From Nocardiopsis sinuspersici (GTDB lineage: Bacteria > Actinomycetota > Actinomycetes > Streptosporangiales > Streptosporangiaceae), in NCBI GenBank assembly GCA_008638415.1, contig VWVT01000003.1, positions 372,001 to 436,000 of the forward strand: a stretch of 64,000 bases of DNA, read 5' to 3'. Both the position numbers and the translations under genes were made by a program. Under the pieces are notes generated by a model, which did not search any database, had not been told where the DNA came from, and saw only the letters and a list, made by a program, of their open reading frames with translations. This document shows positions 35,012 through 43,076 of the stretch, piece after piece. How positions within the stretch are numbered: the stretch's first letter is position 1; each line of letters opens with the position of its first letter.

Positions 35012-35145
35012 ACCGTGCCAGCCTGCGGAGACCTCTGGGGTGCCATGTCGGTGAAGCAGGAACCAGCGCGCTGTGAGGCGCGTAGCGCCACCGGGCCGCC
35101 AGGCCTGGTCGGAGTCCTCTTCCTTCAGGAAGAGGAGGAAGTCAA
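35012..35145 (+). ncRNA. Predicted omega RNA (reRNA) 3' part of the TnpB element
   Basis: TnpB proteins use an RNA made from the right end of their element, with the guide lying just outside the boundary. This stretch ends in the hairpin at 35116-35135 plus AGGAAGTCAA. The guide would therefore start at 35146 (GCATATGAGGACCGTG). The 5' limit is unknown and may lie within the tnpB frame. Confidence 0.4.
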
Positions 35146-35233
35146 GCATATGAGGACCGTGCCCCACTGGAACCGTGTCATCGCGCTGGCGTCGATGCGT
35201 TCCCTCAGGTGACCATCCATGCCGGGGTGCCCT

Positions 35234-35327
35234 CCGTGACGTCGGTGTGAACCACAACACATCGTCACGGTGGTCCGGAGGGGCCACAACGGCCCTTTTC
35301 ACCCGCTGAAAGCCTTCCACGGCTTTC
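35234..35327. terminator. Cluster of three hairpins between the IS element and the Lrp gene
   Basis: CCGTGACG (35234-35241) pairs with 35263-35270. AGGGGCC (35279-35285) pairs with 35291-35297 and runs into TTTT, a good plus-strand terminator. GAAAGCC (35308-35314) pairs with 35321-35327 and lies just after the convergent Lrp gene. No reading frame is credible in 35146-35337. Confidence 0.55.
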
Positions 35328-35337
35328 TCCGGCGGGG

Positions 35338-35802
35338 TCAGGGGAGGTCGGCGGTCCCGGCGAGGATCGGCTGGTCCACCAGGCGGGACAGGACCAGCGT
35401 GCTCTTGGTCCGCACCACGAACGGCTCGGCGCCCAGCCGCTCGATGACCTCCTCCAGGTGGTGGGTGTCGCGGGCCCGGACCTGCACGATGGCGTCCGCG
35501 TCCCCGGTGACCGTGTACGCGGAGGTGATCTCGGCGTACCCCGACAGCCCGGTCCGGATCTCTCCCGGCGAGGTGCGGGCGCGGCAGTACAGCTCGATGA
35601 ACGCCTCGGTGGTCCACCCGACGGCCTGGGGTTCCACCACCACCGTGAACCCGCGTACGGCGCCGGAGTCCACCAGCCGGTCCACGCGGCGCTTGACCGC
35701 CGAGGGGCTCAGTCCGACCTGCCCGCCGATCTCGGCGAAGCTCATCCGCGCGTCCGCGCCGAGTATCGCGATGATCCGCTCATCGACACGATCCAGCCGC
35801 AT
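35338..35802 (-). CDS. Lrp/AsnC-family transcriptional regulator
   Basis: A 154-residue regulator starting at ATG 35802 (AGGA upstream; in-frame ATGs at 35835 and 35853 are possible). The HTH reads LDRVDERIIAILGADARMSFAEIG and VGLSPSAVKRRVDRLVDSGAV. The C-terminal RAM effector domain includes GDADAIVQVRARDTHHLEEVI. Lrp-type proteins sense amino acids, and this one is close to the permease and davAB genes, so lysine or a product is a plausible effector. It is separated from davAB by the TnpB element and convergent with it. Confidence 0.9.
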   Translation of the reverse strand: MRLDRVDERIIAILGADARMSFAEIGGQVGLSPSAVKRRVDRLVDSGAVRGFTVVVEPQAVGWTTEAFIELYCRARTSPGEIRTGLSGYAEITSAYTVTGDADAIVQVRARDTHHLEEVIERLGAEPFVVRTKSTLVLSRLVDQPILAGTADLP

Positions 35803-35911
35803 GGTGTTCCTGTGTCCCGTCTGCTTTGTCCGCATCTGATGGAGGCAGGGCACATGCTACCGGGGCCCGCCCGCACGGGTCCGGCCGTGGTCCGTGTCGC
35901 CTCTGTTTGTA

Positions 35912-35941
35912 ACTCTACGGATTGGTAACAATACATAGAGT
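35912..35941. promoter_or_regulatory. AT-rich control region between the Lrp gene and the TAP-type peptidase
   Basis: ACTCTA (35912-35917) and TAGAGT (35936-35941) form an inverted repeat in an AT-rich patch that also has two GTAAC words. It precedes the peptidase start by 26 bp and probably holds its promoter. Confidence 0.4.
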
Positions 35942-35966
35942 AATAAAAGCACGAGGAGGTAGACGG

Positions 35967-37619
35967 GTGCGAGCACGAACCTGGACCGCGGTCTCGGCCG
36001 GAGCGGTCCTGACCTCCCTGGTCACCGCGGTCCCCGCCCAGGCCGAACCGGCGGGGCCGGCCGAGCAGGCCCGCGCGAGCGTCCGCGTCGACCAGGGAGC
36101 CCTCGCGTGGGGCCCCTGCGAGGACCTGCGGCCCGTCGCCGACGAGGACCTGGAGTGCGCCACCCTCACGGTCCCCCTCGCCCGCACCGCCGACGGCGGC
36201 CGGGCCGAAGGCGACGACGACACCGTCCGGCTCGCCCTGTCGCGGGTCCCCGCCACCGGAGAGGCCGAGCACACCCTCCTGGTCAACCCCGGCGGCCCCG
36301 GCAGCGCCGGACGCATGTGGGCCTCCTACACACATCAGCGCATGCCCGCGGAGCTGCGCGAGACCTACGACGTCGTCGCCTTCGACCCGCGCGGCGTCGG
36401 TGCCTCCACACCCTCCATCGCCTGCGACCCGAGCCTCTTCGAACCCGTGCGCCCCGACACCGTCCCGGCGGACGCCGCGGCCGAGGCCGCCCTGCGCGCC
36501 GACGCCAGGGACTACGCCCGGTCCTGCGCGGACAACACCGGCCCCCTCCTCCAGCACACCCGCACCGAGGACACCGCCCACGACATGGACGCCATCCGGG
36601 AGGCCCTGGGCCTGGAGCGGATCGACTACCTCGGCTACTCCTACGGCAGCTACCTGGGCACCGTCTACTCCGCGCTCCACCCCGACCGGGTCCGCGCCCT
36701 GGTCCTGGACAGCGTCGTCCACCCCGACAGGCCCTGGTACGAGAGCAACCTCGCGCAGAGCCGGGCCCTGGACCGCGCGGCCAGGAACTTCTTCGACTGG
36801 ACGGCCCGCCACGACGACGTCTACGGGCTCGGCACGACCGGGGAGGAGGTCGCCGAGGCCTACTACGCCCTGCGCTCCGAACTGGCCGACGAACCCGTCG
36901 GGGGCACCGTCGGCCCCACCGAGCTGGAGGGCGCCGCCATCGTCGTCGCCTACAGCGGCGCCTCCTGGCCCTCGGTCGCCGGCGCGCTCTCGGCCAGGAT
37001 CAACGACGGCGACGGCGCGCCGCTGCTCGCGCTCCACGAGGCCCACGGGGAGGACGCCGAATCCGACCGGGGCTACGGCGGCTACCTCGCGGTCCAGTGC
37101 ACCGACTCCCACTGGCCCGAGGACTGGTCCACCTGGCGCGCCGACGCGGAGAGGGTCCACCGGGAGGCCCCCTTCATGACATGGAACAACGTCTGGTACA
37201 ACGCTCCGTGCGCGACGTGGAAGGCCGGATCCGGGGACTGGCTCCAGGTCGGCGACGGTCCCGGCGAGCACCCCGCCTACGGGGGCGACGCACTCCTCGT
37301 GCACGCGACCGAGGACGGTGCCACCCCGGTGGAGGGCGCCTTCGCCCTCCGCGAGCGCCTGCCCGGCGCGGTCCTGGTGACCGAGGAGGGCGGCCACACC
37401 CACGGCGTCTCGCTCACCGGGAACACCTGCGTGGACGAGGCCGTCGCCGCCTACCTCCGCGACGGGGAACTGCCCGCGCGCGCCGAGGGCACCGGCCCCG
37501 ACGTCACCTGTGAGGCCCGTCCCGAGCCCCGTCCCGTCGCCGGGCGCGACGGGTCCGGGAGCACGGCCGCACCCGTCGCCCCCGGGTCGCGGGGGGCGTC
37601 CGGGCAACCGGTCGAATAG
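35967..37619 (+). CDS. Secreted tripeptidyl aminopeptidase-type alpha/beta hydrolase (TAP/SlpD family)
   Basis: A 550-residue exported enzyme starting at GTG 35967 (GAGGAGGT upstream). The signal peptide ends at VPAQA. The oxyanion-loop motif LLVNPGGPGSAGRM and the nucleophile motif GYSYGSYLGTVYSALHPDRV are those of Streptomyces tripeptidyl aminopeptidases; the C-terminal TAP-like domain holds Asp in LVHATEDGATP and His in EEGGHTHGV. It removes short N-terminal peptides from extracellular substrates. The last 50 residues are a Pro/Ala/Gly-rich tail. Confidence 0.92.
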   Translation: MRARTWTAVSAGAVLTSLVTAVPAQAEPAGPAEQARASVRVDQGALAWGPCEDLRPVADEDLECATLTVPLARTADGGRAEGDDDTVRLALSRVPATGEAEHTLLVNPGGPGSAGRMWASYTHQRMPAELRETYDVVAFDPRGVGASTPSIACDPSLFEPVRPDTVPADAAAEAALRADARDYARSCADNTGPLLQHTRTEDTAHDMDAIREALGLERIDYLGYSYGSYLGTVYSALHPDRVRALVLDSVVHPDRPWYESNLAQSRALDRAARNFFDWTARHDDVYGLGTTGEEVAEAYYALRSELADEPVGGTVGPTELEGAAIVVAYSGASWPSVAGALSARINDGDGAPLLALHEAHGEDAESDRGYGGYLAVQCTDSHWPEDWSTWRADAERVHREAPFMTWNNVWYNAPCATWKAGSGDWLQVGDGPGEHPAYGGDALLVHATEDGATPVEGAFALRERLPGAVLVTEEGGHTHGVSLTGNTCVDEAVAAYLRDGELPARAEGTGPDVTCEARPEPRPVAGRDGSGSTAAPVAPGSRGASGQPVE

Positions 37620-37696
37620 GCTGGAAACAGCGCGAACAGGCTCGACCAGTCGTCCCCCGGGGCACCACGAGGCAACCGGGAAGAGGGGGAGATGCG

Positions 37697-38539
37697 ATGC
37701 TGCGGACCTCGCCGATACGGATCCTGGGAGAACGCGACCGGGAGTCCGTCCGTGCGCTCCTGGACACCGACCCCGTCGGCAACGTGTTCGTCGCCTCCCG
37801 CCTGATGGCCACGGGTATCTCCAGCAGGGCCGGCGGTACCGAGGTGTGGGGACACGTGGAACGGGGCCGTCTGACCGCCCTGTGCTACTCCGGCGCCAAC
37901 ATGGTCCCCGTCAACGCCGGACCGGCCGCCATCCGCAGCTTCGCCGACCACGCCCGCTGGCGCGGACGCCGCTGCTCCTCGATCGTCGGCCCGGTCGACG
38001 CGGTCAGCGACTTCTGGGAGCAGGTCACCCCCGCGTGGGGGCCTGCGCGGACCATCCGGGCCAGCCAGCCGGTACTGGAGATCGACGACGAGCCCGACGT
38101 GCCCGCCGACCCCCTGGTGCGCAGGGTCCGCCTGTCCGAGCTCAACACCCTCGTGCCCGCGTGCGTGGCCATGTTCACGGAGGAGGTCGGCGTCCCGCCG
38201 GACTCCGGCGACGGCGGCATGCTCTACCGGGCACGCGTGGAGGAACTGGTGCGCACCGGCCGGGCCTTCGCGCGCATCGAGAACGGCCGTGTGGTGTTCA
38301 AGGCCGAGATCGGCGCGGTCACCCAGCACGCCTGCCAGGTCCAGGGCGTGTGGGTGCACCCGGACCTGCGCGGCCGGGGACACTCCACGGCGGGGATGGC
38401 GGCCGTGGTCAACTACGCGCTCGCGGAGATCGCGCCCCGCGTGACCCTCTACGTCAACGACTTCAACACCCCGGCCCGCGCCACCTACCGGAAGGTCGGC
38501 TTCCGGCAGGTGGGAGAGGTCATGTCGGTGCTCTTCTAG
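37697..38539 (+). CDS. GNAT acetyltransferase with N-terminal DUF4081
   Basis: A 280-residue protein with the DUF4081 region (ESVRALLDTDPVGNVFVASRL and VWGHVERGRLTALCYSGAN) followed by a GNAT fold. The acetyl-CoA loop VWVHPDLRGRGHSTAGMAAVV and the C-terminal VNDFNTPARATYRKVGF are clear. In actinobacteria this gene normally follows ispG and precedes proS. Here it is about 9 kb from ispG and 24 kb from proS, evidence of insertions at both sides. Substrate unknown. Confidence 0.9.
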   Translation: MLRTSPIRILGERDRESVRALLDTDPVGNVFVASRLMATGISSRAGGTEVWGHVERGRLTALCYSGANMVPVNAGPAAIRSFADHARWRGRRCSSIVGPVDAVSDFWEQVTPAWGPARTIRASQPVLEIDDEPDVPADPLVRRVRLSELNTLVPACVAMFTEEVGVPPDSGDGGMLYRARVEELVRTGRAFARIENGRVVFKAEIGAVTQHACQVQGVWVHPDLRGRGHSTAGMAAVVNYALAEIAPRVTLYVNDFNTPARATYRKVGFRQVGEVMSVLF

Positions 38540-38694
38540 GGCGCCGGCCCGGTTCGCCCACCTCCCGGACCGGACGCTTTCTGACGGACTCGTGTCAGAC
38601 CCGCCCCCACCGGACGGCGGAGGACGCCCGCCGTGGCTAGCCTGATGTCAGGTCCGCGGCGCGCAGCGCCCTCCATCCCCGTGAGAGAGCGCCG

Positions 38695-39909
38695 ATGCAG
38701 CAGAACCCGACCGGCCGGGCACGCCTGGGCCTGGCACTCCTCCTCGGCATGCTCGCCGTCCTGGGTCCGCTCAACATCGACATGTACCTGCCGGCCTTCC
38801 CCGAGATCGCCGCCGACCTGGACGCCGGCGCCTCCCACGTACAGCTGAGCCTGACCACCTGCCTGGTGGGGCTCGCCGTCGGCCAGGTGGTGGTGGGCCC
38901 GATCAGCGACGCCCGGGGCAGGCGCGGTCCGCTGATCACCTCCCTGGTCCTGTTCGTGCTGTCGTCGCTGCTGTGCGCGCTGGCCCCCAGCGTCGCCGTC
39001 CTGGCGGCGGCCCGCTTCCTCCAGGGGTTCACCGCCTCCGCCGGGGTCGTGCTCTCCCGCGCGGTCGTACGCGACGTGTTCTCCGGCAACGACCTGACCA
39101 GGTTCTTCGCCCTGCTGATGGTGATCAACGCGGTCGCGCCCCTGGCGGCGCCGATCGCGGGCGGCGCCATCCTGTGGCCGTCCTCCACGGGATGGGAGGC
39201 GATCTTCCTGGCCCTGGCGCTGCTCGGCGCGGTGATCGCCCTGGTCACGGCACTGCGGCTGGGGGAGACCCTGCCGGTGGAGCGGCGCATCCCCGGCACG
39301 GTCGGCGGGACCCTGCGGACGATGGGCGCGCTGCTGCGGGACCGCTCCTTCCTCGGCTACGCCCTGGTGGTCGGCCTCCTGCACGGCGGCAGCTTCGCCT
39401 ACGTCGCCGGGACGCCGTTCGTCTACCAGGACCTGTACGGGGTGTCCCCGCAGACCTTCGGGATCCTGTTCGGGGCCAACGGCGCCGCCATCATCGCCGG
39501 GAGCTGGGCCGTGGGACGGTTCAGCGCCCGGTTCGGCGAGCGCTCCCTGCTGCTGGGCGCCGTGGCCACGGCGGTGGCGGCGACCGGCGTGCTGCTCGTG
39601 GCGACACTGGCCGGCGGCCCGCTGGCCACCCTCGTGGTGCCCATCTTCGTGTACATGACCTGTATGGGGATGATCCTCACCAGCTCCTTCGCGCTGGCCA
39701 TGCACGGCCAGGAGCGGCGGGCGGGCAGCGCCAGCGCGGTGCTGGGCGCGCTGTCCCCGCTGTTCGGCGCGGTGGTGGCACCGCTGGTGGGACTGGACGA
39801 GAGCACCGCGGTACCCATGGGCGCCGCCCTGTTCGCCACCTCCGTCCTCGGACTCGTGGTCCTGTCGGCCCTGACCCCGTCGCGTGTGCGCGTACCGCAG
39901 TCCGGCTAG
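38695..39909 (+). CDS. Bcr/CflA-family multidrug efflux MFS transporter
   Basis: A 404-residue 12-helix transporter. The first helix NIDMYLPAFPEIAADL and the motif ISDARGRRGPLITSL (loop 2-3) mark the Bcr/CflA drug:H+ antiporter branch; GGSFAYVAGTPFVYQDLYGVS is another family block. It would export small toxic compounds such as bicyclomycin-like or chloramphenicol-like drugs. It stands alone, 155 bp after the GNAT gene, and a hairpin follows at 39924. Confidence 0.92.
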   Translation: MQQNPTGRARLGLALLLGMLAVLGPLNIDMYLPAFPEIAADLDAGASHVQLSLTTCLVGLAVGQVVVGPISDARGRRGPLITSLVLFVLSSLLCALAPSVAVLAAARFLQGFTASAGVVLSRAVVRDVFSGNDLTRFFALLMVINAVAPLAAPIAGGAILWPSSTGWEAIFLALALLGAVIALVTALRLGETLPVERRIPGTVGGTLRTMGALLRDRSFLGYALVVGLLHGGSFAYVAGTPFVYQDLYGVSPQTFGILFGANGAAIIAGSWAVGRFSARFGERSLLLGAVATAVAATGVLLVATLAGGPLATLVVPIFVYMTCMGMILTSSFALAMHGQERRAGSASAVLGALSPLFGAVVAPLVGLDESTAVPMGAALFATSVLGLVVLSALTPSRVRVPQSG

Positions 39910-39923
39910 CGGGCCCGCCGTGA

Positions 39924-39941
39924 GCGCCGCGGGTGCGGCGC
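39924..39941. terminator. Hairpin between convergent genes
   Basis: GCGCCGC (39924-39930) and GCGGCGC (39935-39941) form a 7-bp stem with a GGGT loop, between the efflux gene and the CooC-like gene. Confidence 0.45.
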
Positions 39942-40016
39942 GGGAGGTTCCACGCCGGACGGCACCGCACCGGGCACGGTGGACCGGCGGTGCCGCCCCG
40001 CCGCTGCGCGGCCCCG

Positions 40017-40985
40017 CTACTGCGCGGCCTCGGTGAGAGCCGTGGGGCCCATGAGGAAGTCGGGGTCCAACTGGGAGGCCAGGTCCGCGCCCTTGGCCTC
40101 GTTGGCCCACGCCCGCGCGTTGCGCAGGTGGAACTCCGCGGACTGCCGTGTGAACTTCTCCCAGTCCTTGGGCGCGGCGTCCACCATGTCCCGCATCCGG
40201 GCCAGGGTCTTGACGTTGTCCTCCTCCAGGTCCGACAGCTCCGGGTCGCGGCCCTTCTCCATCGAGCGCACGAACCCCGAGTGCGTCATCCACCCCGCCA
40301 GCGCCTCGCCCACGTGCTCGCGCAGGAACTCCACGTCCGCCTCGTCCTGCACCTTGTTGCCGATCACCCGGATGGCCACGTCGTGGTCGCGGGCGTACTC
40401 GGCGTACTGGCGGTACACGCCCACGCCGCGCACGGTGGGCTCGGCGACCAGGAAGGTCATGTCGAAGCGGGTGAACATACCCGACGCGAAGGAGTCGGCG
40501 CCCGCGGTCATGTCCACGACCACGTACTCGCCCGGGCCGTCCACCAGGTGGTTGAGGTACATCTCGGCCGCGCCCACCTTGGAGTGGTAGCAGGACACGC
40601 CCAGGTCCTTCTCGGCGAACGGGCCGGTGACCATGAGCGTGGCGCCCCGGGCCGCCGCGCCGAAGCGCGCGTGCAGCGGGTTGTCCCCCGTCAGGGTCAG
40701 CAGGCGCGATCCCCGGCCCGGCGGAGTGGTCTTGACCATCGCCTGTGCCGAGGCGATGCGCGGGTTGTCCCCGCGCAGCAGCTCCTTGATCTCCTCCAGG
40801 TGGGTGCCCAGGGGCGGGAGCTCGGCCAGGCGCTCCTCCGACATGCCCAGGGCGGCGCCCAGGTTCTGGTTGATGTCGGCGTCGATGGCCACCACGGGGA
40901 CGTGCTGGGCGGCCAGGTGGCGGGTGAACAGCGCGGAGAGGGTGGTCTTGCCGCTGCCGCCCTTGCCGGCGAACGCGATCTTCAT
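40017..40985 (-). CDS. CooC/MinD-type ATP-binding protein (orphan)
   Basis: A 322-residue deviant Walker A ATPase (GKGGSGKTTLSALF, residues 7-20), with VVAIDADINQNLGAALG and YVVVDMTAGADSFASGMF, as in CooC, the ATPase that inserts nickel in carbon monoxide dehydrogenase. CooC-type Cys or metal motifs are not obvious beyond one Cys in VSCYHSKVG. No carbon monoxide dehydrogenase gene is in the window. A Fur/Zur-like palindrome lies 73 bp upstream, which fits a role in metal handling (inference). It is divergent from the RsbW-like kinase. Confidence 0.82.
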   Translation of the reverse strand: MKIAFAGKGGSGKTTLSALFTRHLAAQHVPVVAIDADINQNLGAALGMSEERLAELPPLGTHLEEIKELLRGDNPRIASAQAMVKTTPPGRGSRLLTLTGDNPLHARFGAAARGATLMVTGPFAEKDLGVSCYHSKVGAAEMYLNHLVDGPGEYVVVDMTAGADSFASGMFTRFDMTFLVAEPTVRGVGVYRQYAEYARDHDVAIRVIGNKVQDEADVEFLREHVGEALAGWMTHSGFVRSMEKGRDPELSDLEEDNVKTLARMRDMVDAAPKDWEKFTRQSAEFHLRNARAWANEAKGADLASQLDPDFLMGPTALTEAAQ

Positions 40986-41057
40986 GTGGGCCCTTCGGTG
41001 TCGGCGCGTGGGCGGACGCGCCCACGGCGGATGGCGGGCCGGGGACGACCCGACTGT

Positions 41058-41075
41058 GGAAACGATTATCGTTCC
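41058..41075. promoter_or_regulatory. Fur/Zur-like palindrome
   Basis: GGAAACGATTATCGTTCC contains a perfect 6-1-6 palindrome AACGATTATCGTT (41061-41073). Actinobacterial Fur-family proteins (Zur, Fur, Nur) bind related AT-centred palindromes. It is 73 bp before the CooC-like gene and 250 bp before the kinase gene. Confidence 0.5.
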
Positions 41076-41325
41076 TGTCTGCCATCCTGTCAGCGGAACC
41101 GCCGTTCCGGGGCGTGTATTGCCAACGTGTTACACCTCACATGGGTGACCCTGGAGTCCGGACTGTTTCCTTTGTCCACATCGGGGATGACACGTGACGG
41201 GGTTTTGTGGCCGATGACGGGCAGGGGGAACCCGGGTGTGCTGTTCTGGAGCCAGTACACCCTTGTCTAAGGTGAGTGCAGGCGGCGCAACCCGCGCGCC
41301 CGTCGCGGGTGATTGGAGTGACCGG

Positions 41326-41880
41326 ATGGCTGAGGCGAGGCAACTCCGGGAATACGTGCCCGTGGAGGTACAGGAGAGCATGGCTCCGACCGCACCGACC
41401 ATCGAGACGGGGGACCTCTCCGGAGGGGTCACCGACCACACGGTGTGGAGCTGTGCGGGGAACCTGACCGCGGTACGCTCCATCCGCGCGCGCGTGCGCG
41501 ACTTCCTCGCCCGTACGGGTCACTCCGAGGGCTCGCTGGACGACGCCGAGCTGGCGGTCAGCGAGCTGGCGACCAACGCCCTGCTGCACTCGCGCTCCGG
41601 GCAGAGCGGCGGCGTCATGACGCTGTTCATCCGCTCCGACGCCGGGCGCCTGCGCGTGGCCGTCGCCGACCAGGGAACGTGCGACGGCGAGGGCCTCCAC
41701 GCGCGTGAGGACGGCGGTGACTTCGGGCGGGGCAAGCTCATCGTCGACAGCTGTGCCACCCGCAGCGGCGAGTACTGGAGCGAGGCCACGCACGTGGCCT
41801 GGTTCGAGATCGACGACCAGTCGCCCGGCGCCGGTACCGACGGGGACGCCCAGGCGGCGGAGGTGGCGGTCGGGGACTGA
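41326..41880 (+). CDS. RsbW-like anti-sigma factor/ATP-binding regulatory protein
   Basis: A 184-residue protein with a HATPase_c fold of the SpoIIAB/RsbW type: the N-box DDAELAVSELATNALLHSRS, the G1-type LRVAVADQGTCD and the later DFGRGKLIVDSCATRSGEYW. Actinomycetes have dozens of such proteins that act as anti-sigma factors or partners of conservon GTPases. The ATG at 41326 follows GGAG; ATG 41380 is an alternative. The N-terminal 45 residues and the C-terminal tail are low-complexity. Confidence 0.87.
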   Translation: MAEARQLREYVPVEVQESMAPTAPTIETGDLSGGVTDHTVWSCAGNLTAVRSIRARVRDFLARTGHSEGSLDDAELAVSELATNALLHSRSGQSGGVMTLFIRSDAGRLRVAVADQGTCDGEGLHAREDGGDFGRGKLIVDSCATRSGEYWSEATHVAWFEIDDQSPGAGTDGDAQAAEVAVGD

Positions 41881-41930
41881 ACCGGCCCGTGGCCGCCCCC
41901 GGCCGCGGCGCCCTCTCCGGCCCCCGGAGG

Positions 41931-42779
41931 TCAGTACCCCCCGTCGGCCGGCGGGTCGGCGACCCGCTCCGGCTCGGGAGCGCAGCGCACCGTCACCTGG
42001 CGCCCCTCGGGCGGCGGGCAGCCCGCGCCCGCCACCACACACGCCCCCGTCCACAGGGCCAGTGCCACCAGCACCACCCGTGCTACCTCGTCCCCGCCCT
42101 CGTCCACCGCCACCACGTCGTCGGAGGTGAGTTCGAGACGGTCGCGCAGCTCCGCGAAGCGCGCCATCAGGTCGCTGTACGGGTACAGCGTGGTCAGCAG
42201 CCCGTTGGCGGTCCGCTCATAGCCCAGGATGCCGTTGTCGAACAGGCCGCGCGCGGGGCTGTAGCCGCTGCCGTCCGGGCTCGGCTGAAGCAGCTCCCGA
42301 AAGGGCGTCGTCCCCAGCGCCGTTCCGAACGAGATGACCTGCCGGACCCTCGAACGTTCCGCGAGCTCCAGCGCCCTCGGAGCCATGTCGGCGCTGACGA
42401 ACAGCAGGCGGGTGTCGGTCTCGGTGAGCACGGCGCACTGGGTGTCCGTGTCGGAGGTGATCGACAGGGGCAGGGCGCGCCCGCCCACGGCCTTCACCGT
42501 GTACGTGGCCAGGAAACGCTGGGGGGAGACCGGCGCGAGGATCCCCACCACGTCGCCGAAGCAGATGCCGCGGCGGCTCAGTCCGGCGGCGGCCCGCTCC
42601 ACCTCGGTCGCGAAGGTGAGCGCGTCCACGCGGTACCCGTGTCCGCGGACCGTTCCCACCCGACCGGAGCGCAGGCGCAGCCGCTCGCACAGGCCACCGG
42701 TCAGCGAGCCGATCGGATCGTCCCGACGCGGCAGGTGGCGTCCCGGTCGTCCGGTTCCTGAAGACAGCCCTACCCCCAT
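41931..42779 (-). CDS. Truncated acyl-CoA synthetase-like (AMP-binding) protein
   Basis: A 282-residue protein resembling the N-terminal subdomain of acyl-CoA ligases: LTFATEVERAAAGLSRRGICFGDVVGILAPVSPQRFLATYTVKAVGGRALPLS. It lacks the ATP-binding loop (S/T-S/T-G-T-T-G), the YGxTE motif and the C-terminal lysine, and is about half the normal length of 500. The tail is a Val/Ala-rich helix (VARVVLVALALWTGACVVAGAG). It cannot be a ligase; it may be a decayed copy or a recruited sensor. Start is uncertain; an upstream GTG-rich region exists. It precedes two LuxR regulators on the same strand. Confidence 0.65.
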   Translation of the reverse strand: MGVGLSSGTGRPGRHLPRRDDPIGSLTGGLCERLRLRSGRVGTVRGHGYRVDALTFATEVERAAAGLSRRGICFGDVVGILAPVSPQRFLATYTVKAVGGRALPLSITSDTDTQCAVLTETDTRLLFVSADMAPRALELAERSRVRQVISFGTALGTTPFRELLQPSPDGSGYSPARGLFDNGILGYERTANGLLTTLYPYSDLMARFAELRDRLELTSDDVVAVDEGGDEVARVVLVALALWTGACVVAGAGCPPPEGRQVTVRCAPEPERVADPPADGGY

Positions 42780-43076
42780 ACGTACCCCCAGCTCCCCATC
42801 TGTCGGTGGCACCGCCACCCGGGCTCGTCACGCCCCCTCCACGTGGCGAACCCGGCGGCGGCGCTCCGGTCGGCGGATACGGTGTTCCTCCCCAGGGCGC
42901 GCCTCGCGCCGACGCGGTCTCCCCGGCCCCGAAGACCTCTCCGGAACCGGTGGTCCGCGGCGCCTCCGGTTCCGGAGCCGGTCCCCGACGGCCGTTTCCG
43001 GGACCCGCACGACCGTGTCACCGTGGTGTCACGAACGTGATGTCCCATGGCTTGAAGCCTAGCGCTTTCACGGTCA

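Larger units (their letters stand above)
33763..35145 (+). mobile_element. IS200/IS605-family tnpB-only insertion sequence
   Basis: The element has end hairpins typical of IS605 relatives. The left is CCCCGTCC-TTCA-GGGCGGGG (33763-33782), the right CCTCTTCC-TTCA-GGAAGAGG (35116-35135), followed by AGGAAGTCAA, the usual right boundary in actinobacterial members. Only a tnpB-type gene is inside; no Y1 transposase tnpA is seen, so it would depend on one elsewhere. It lies between the davAB terminator and the Lrp gene. Exact ends, especially on the left, are approximate. Confidence 0.7.

Noticed and set aside
38536-41085. An 849-codon minus-strand frame across the efflux and CooC-like genes
   Set aside because: Part overlaps the true CooC-like gene in another frame and part is antisense to the efflux gene; no domain is present.
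42780-43060. Short frames upstream of the truncated ligase gene
   Set aside because: Arg/Gly-rich translations without motif; treated as non-coding.
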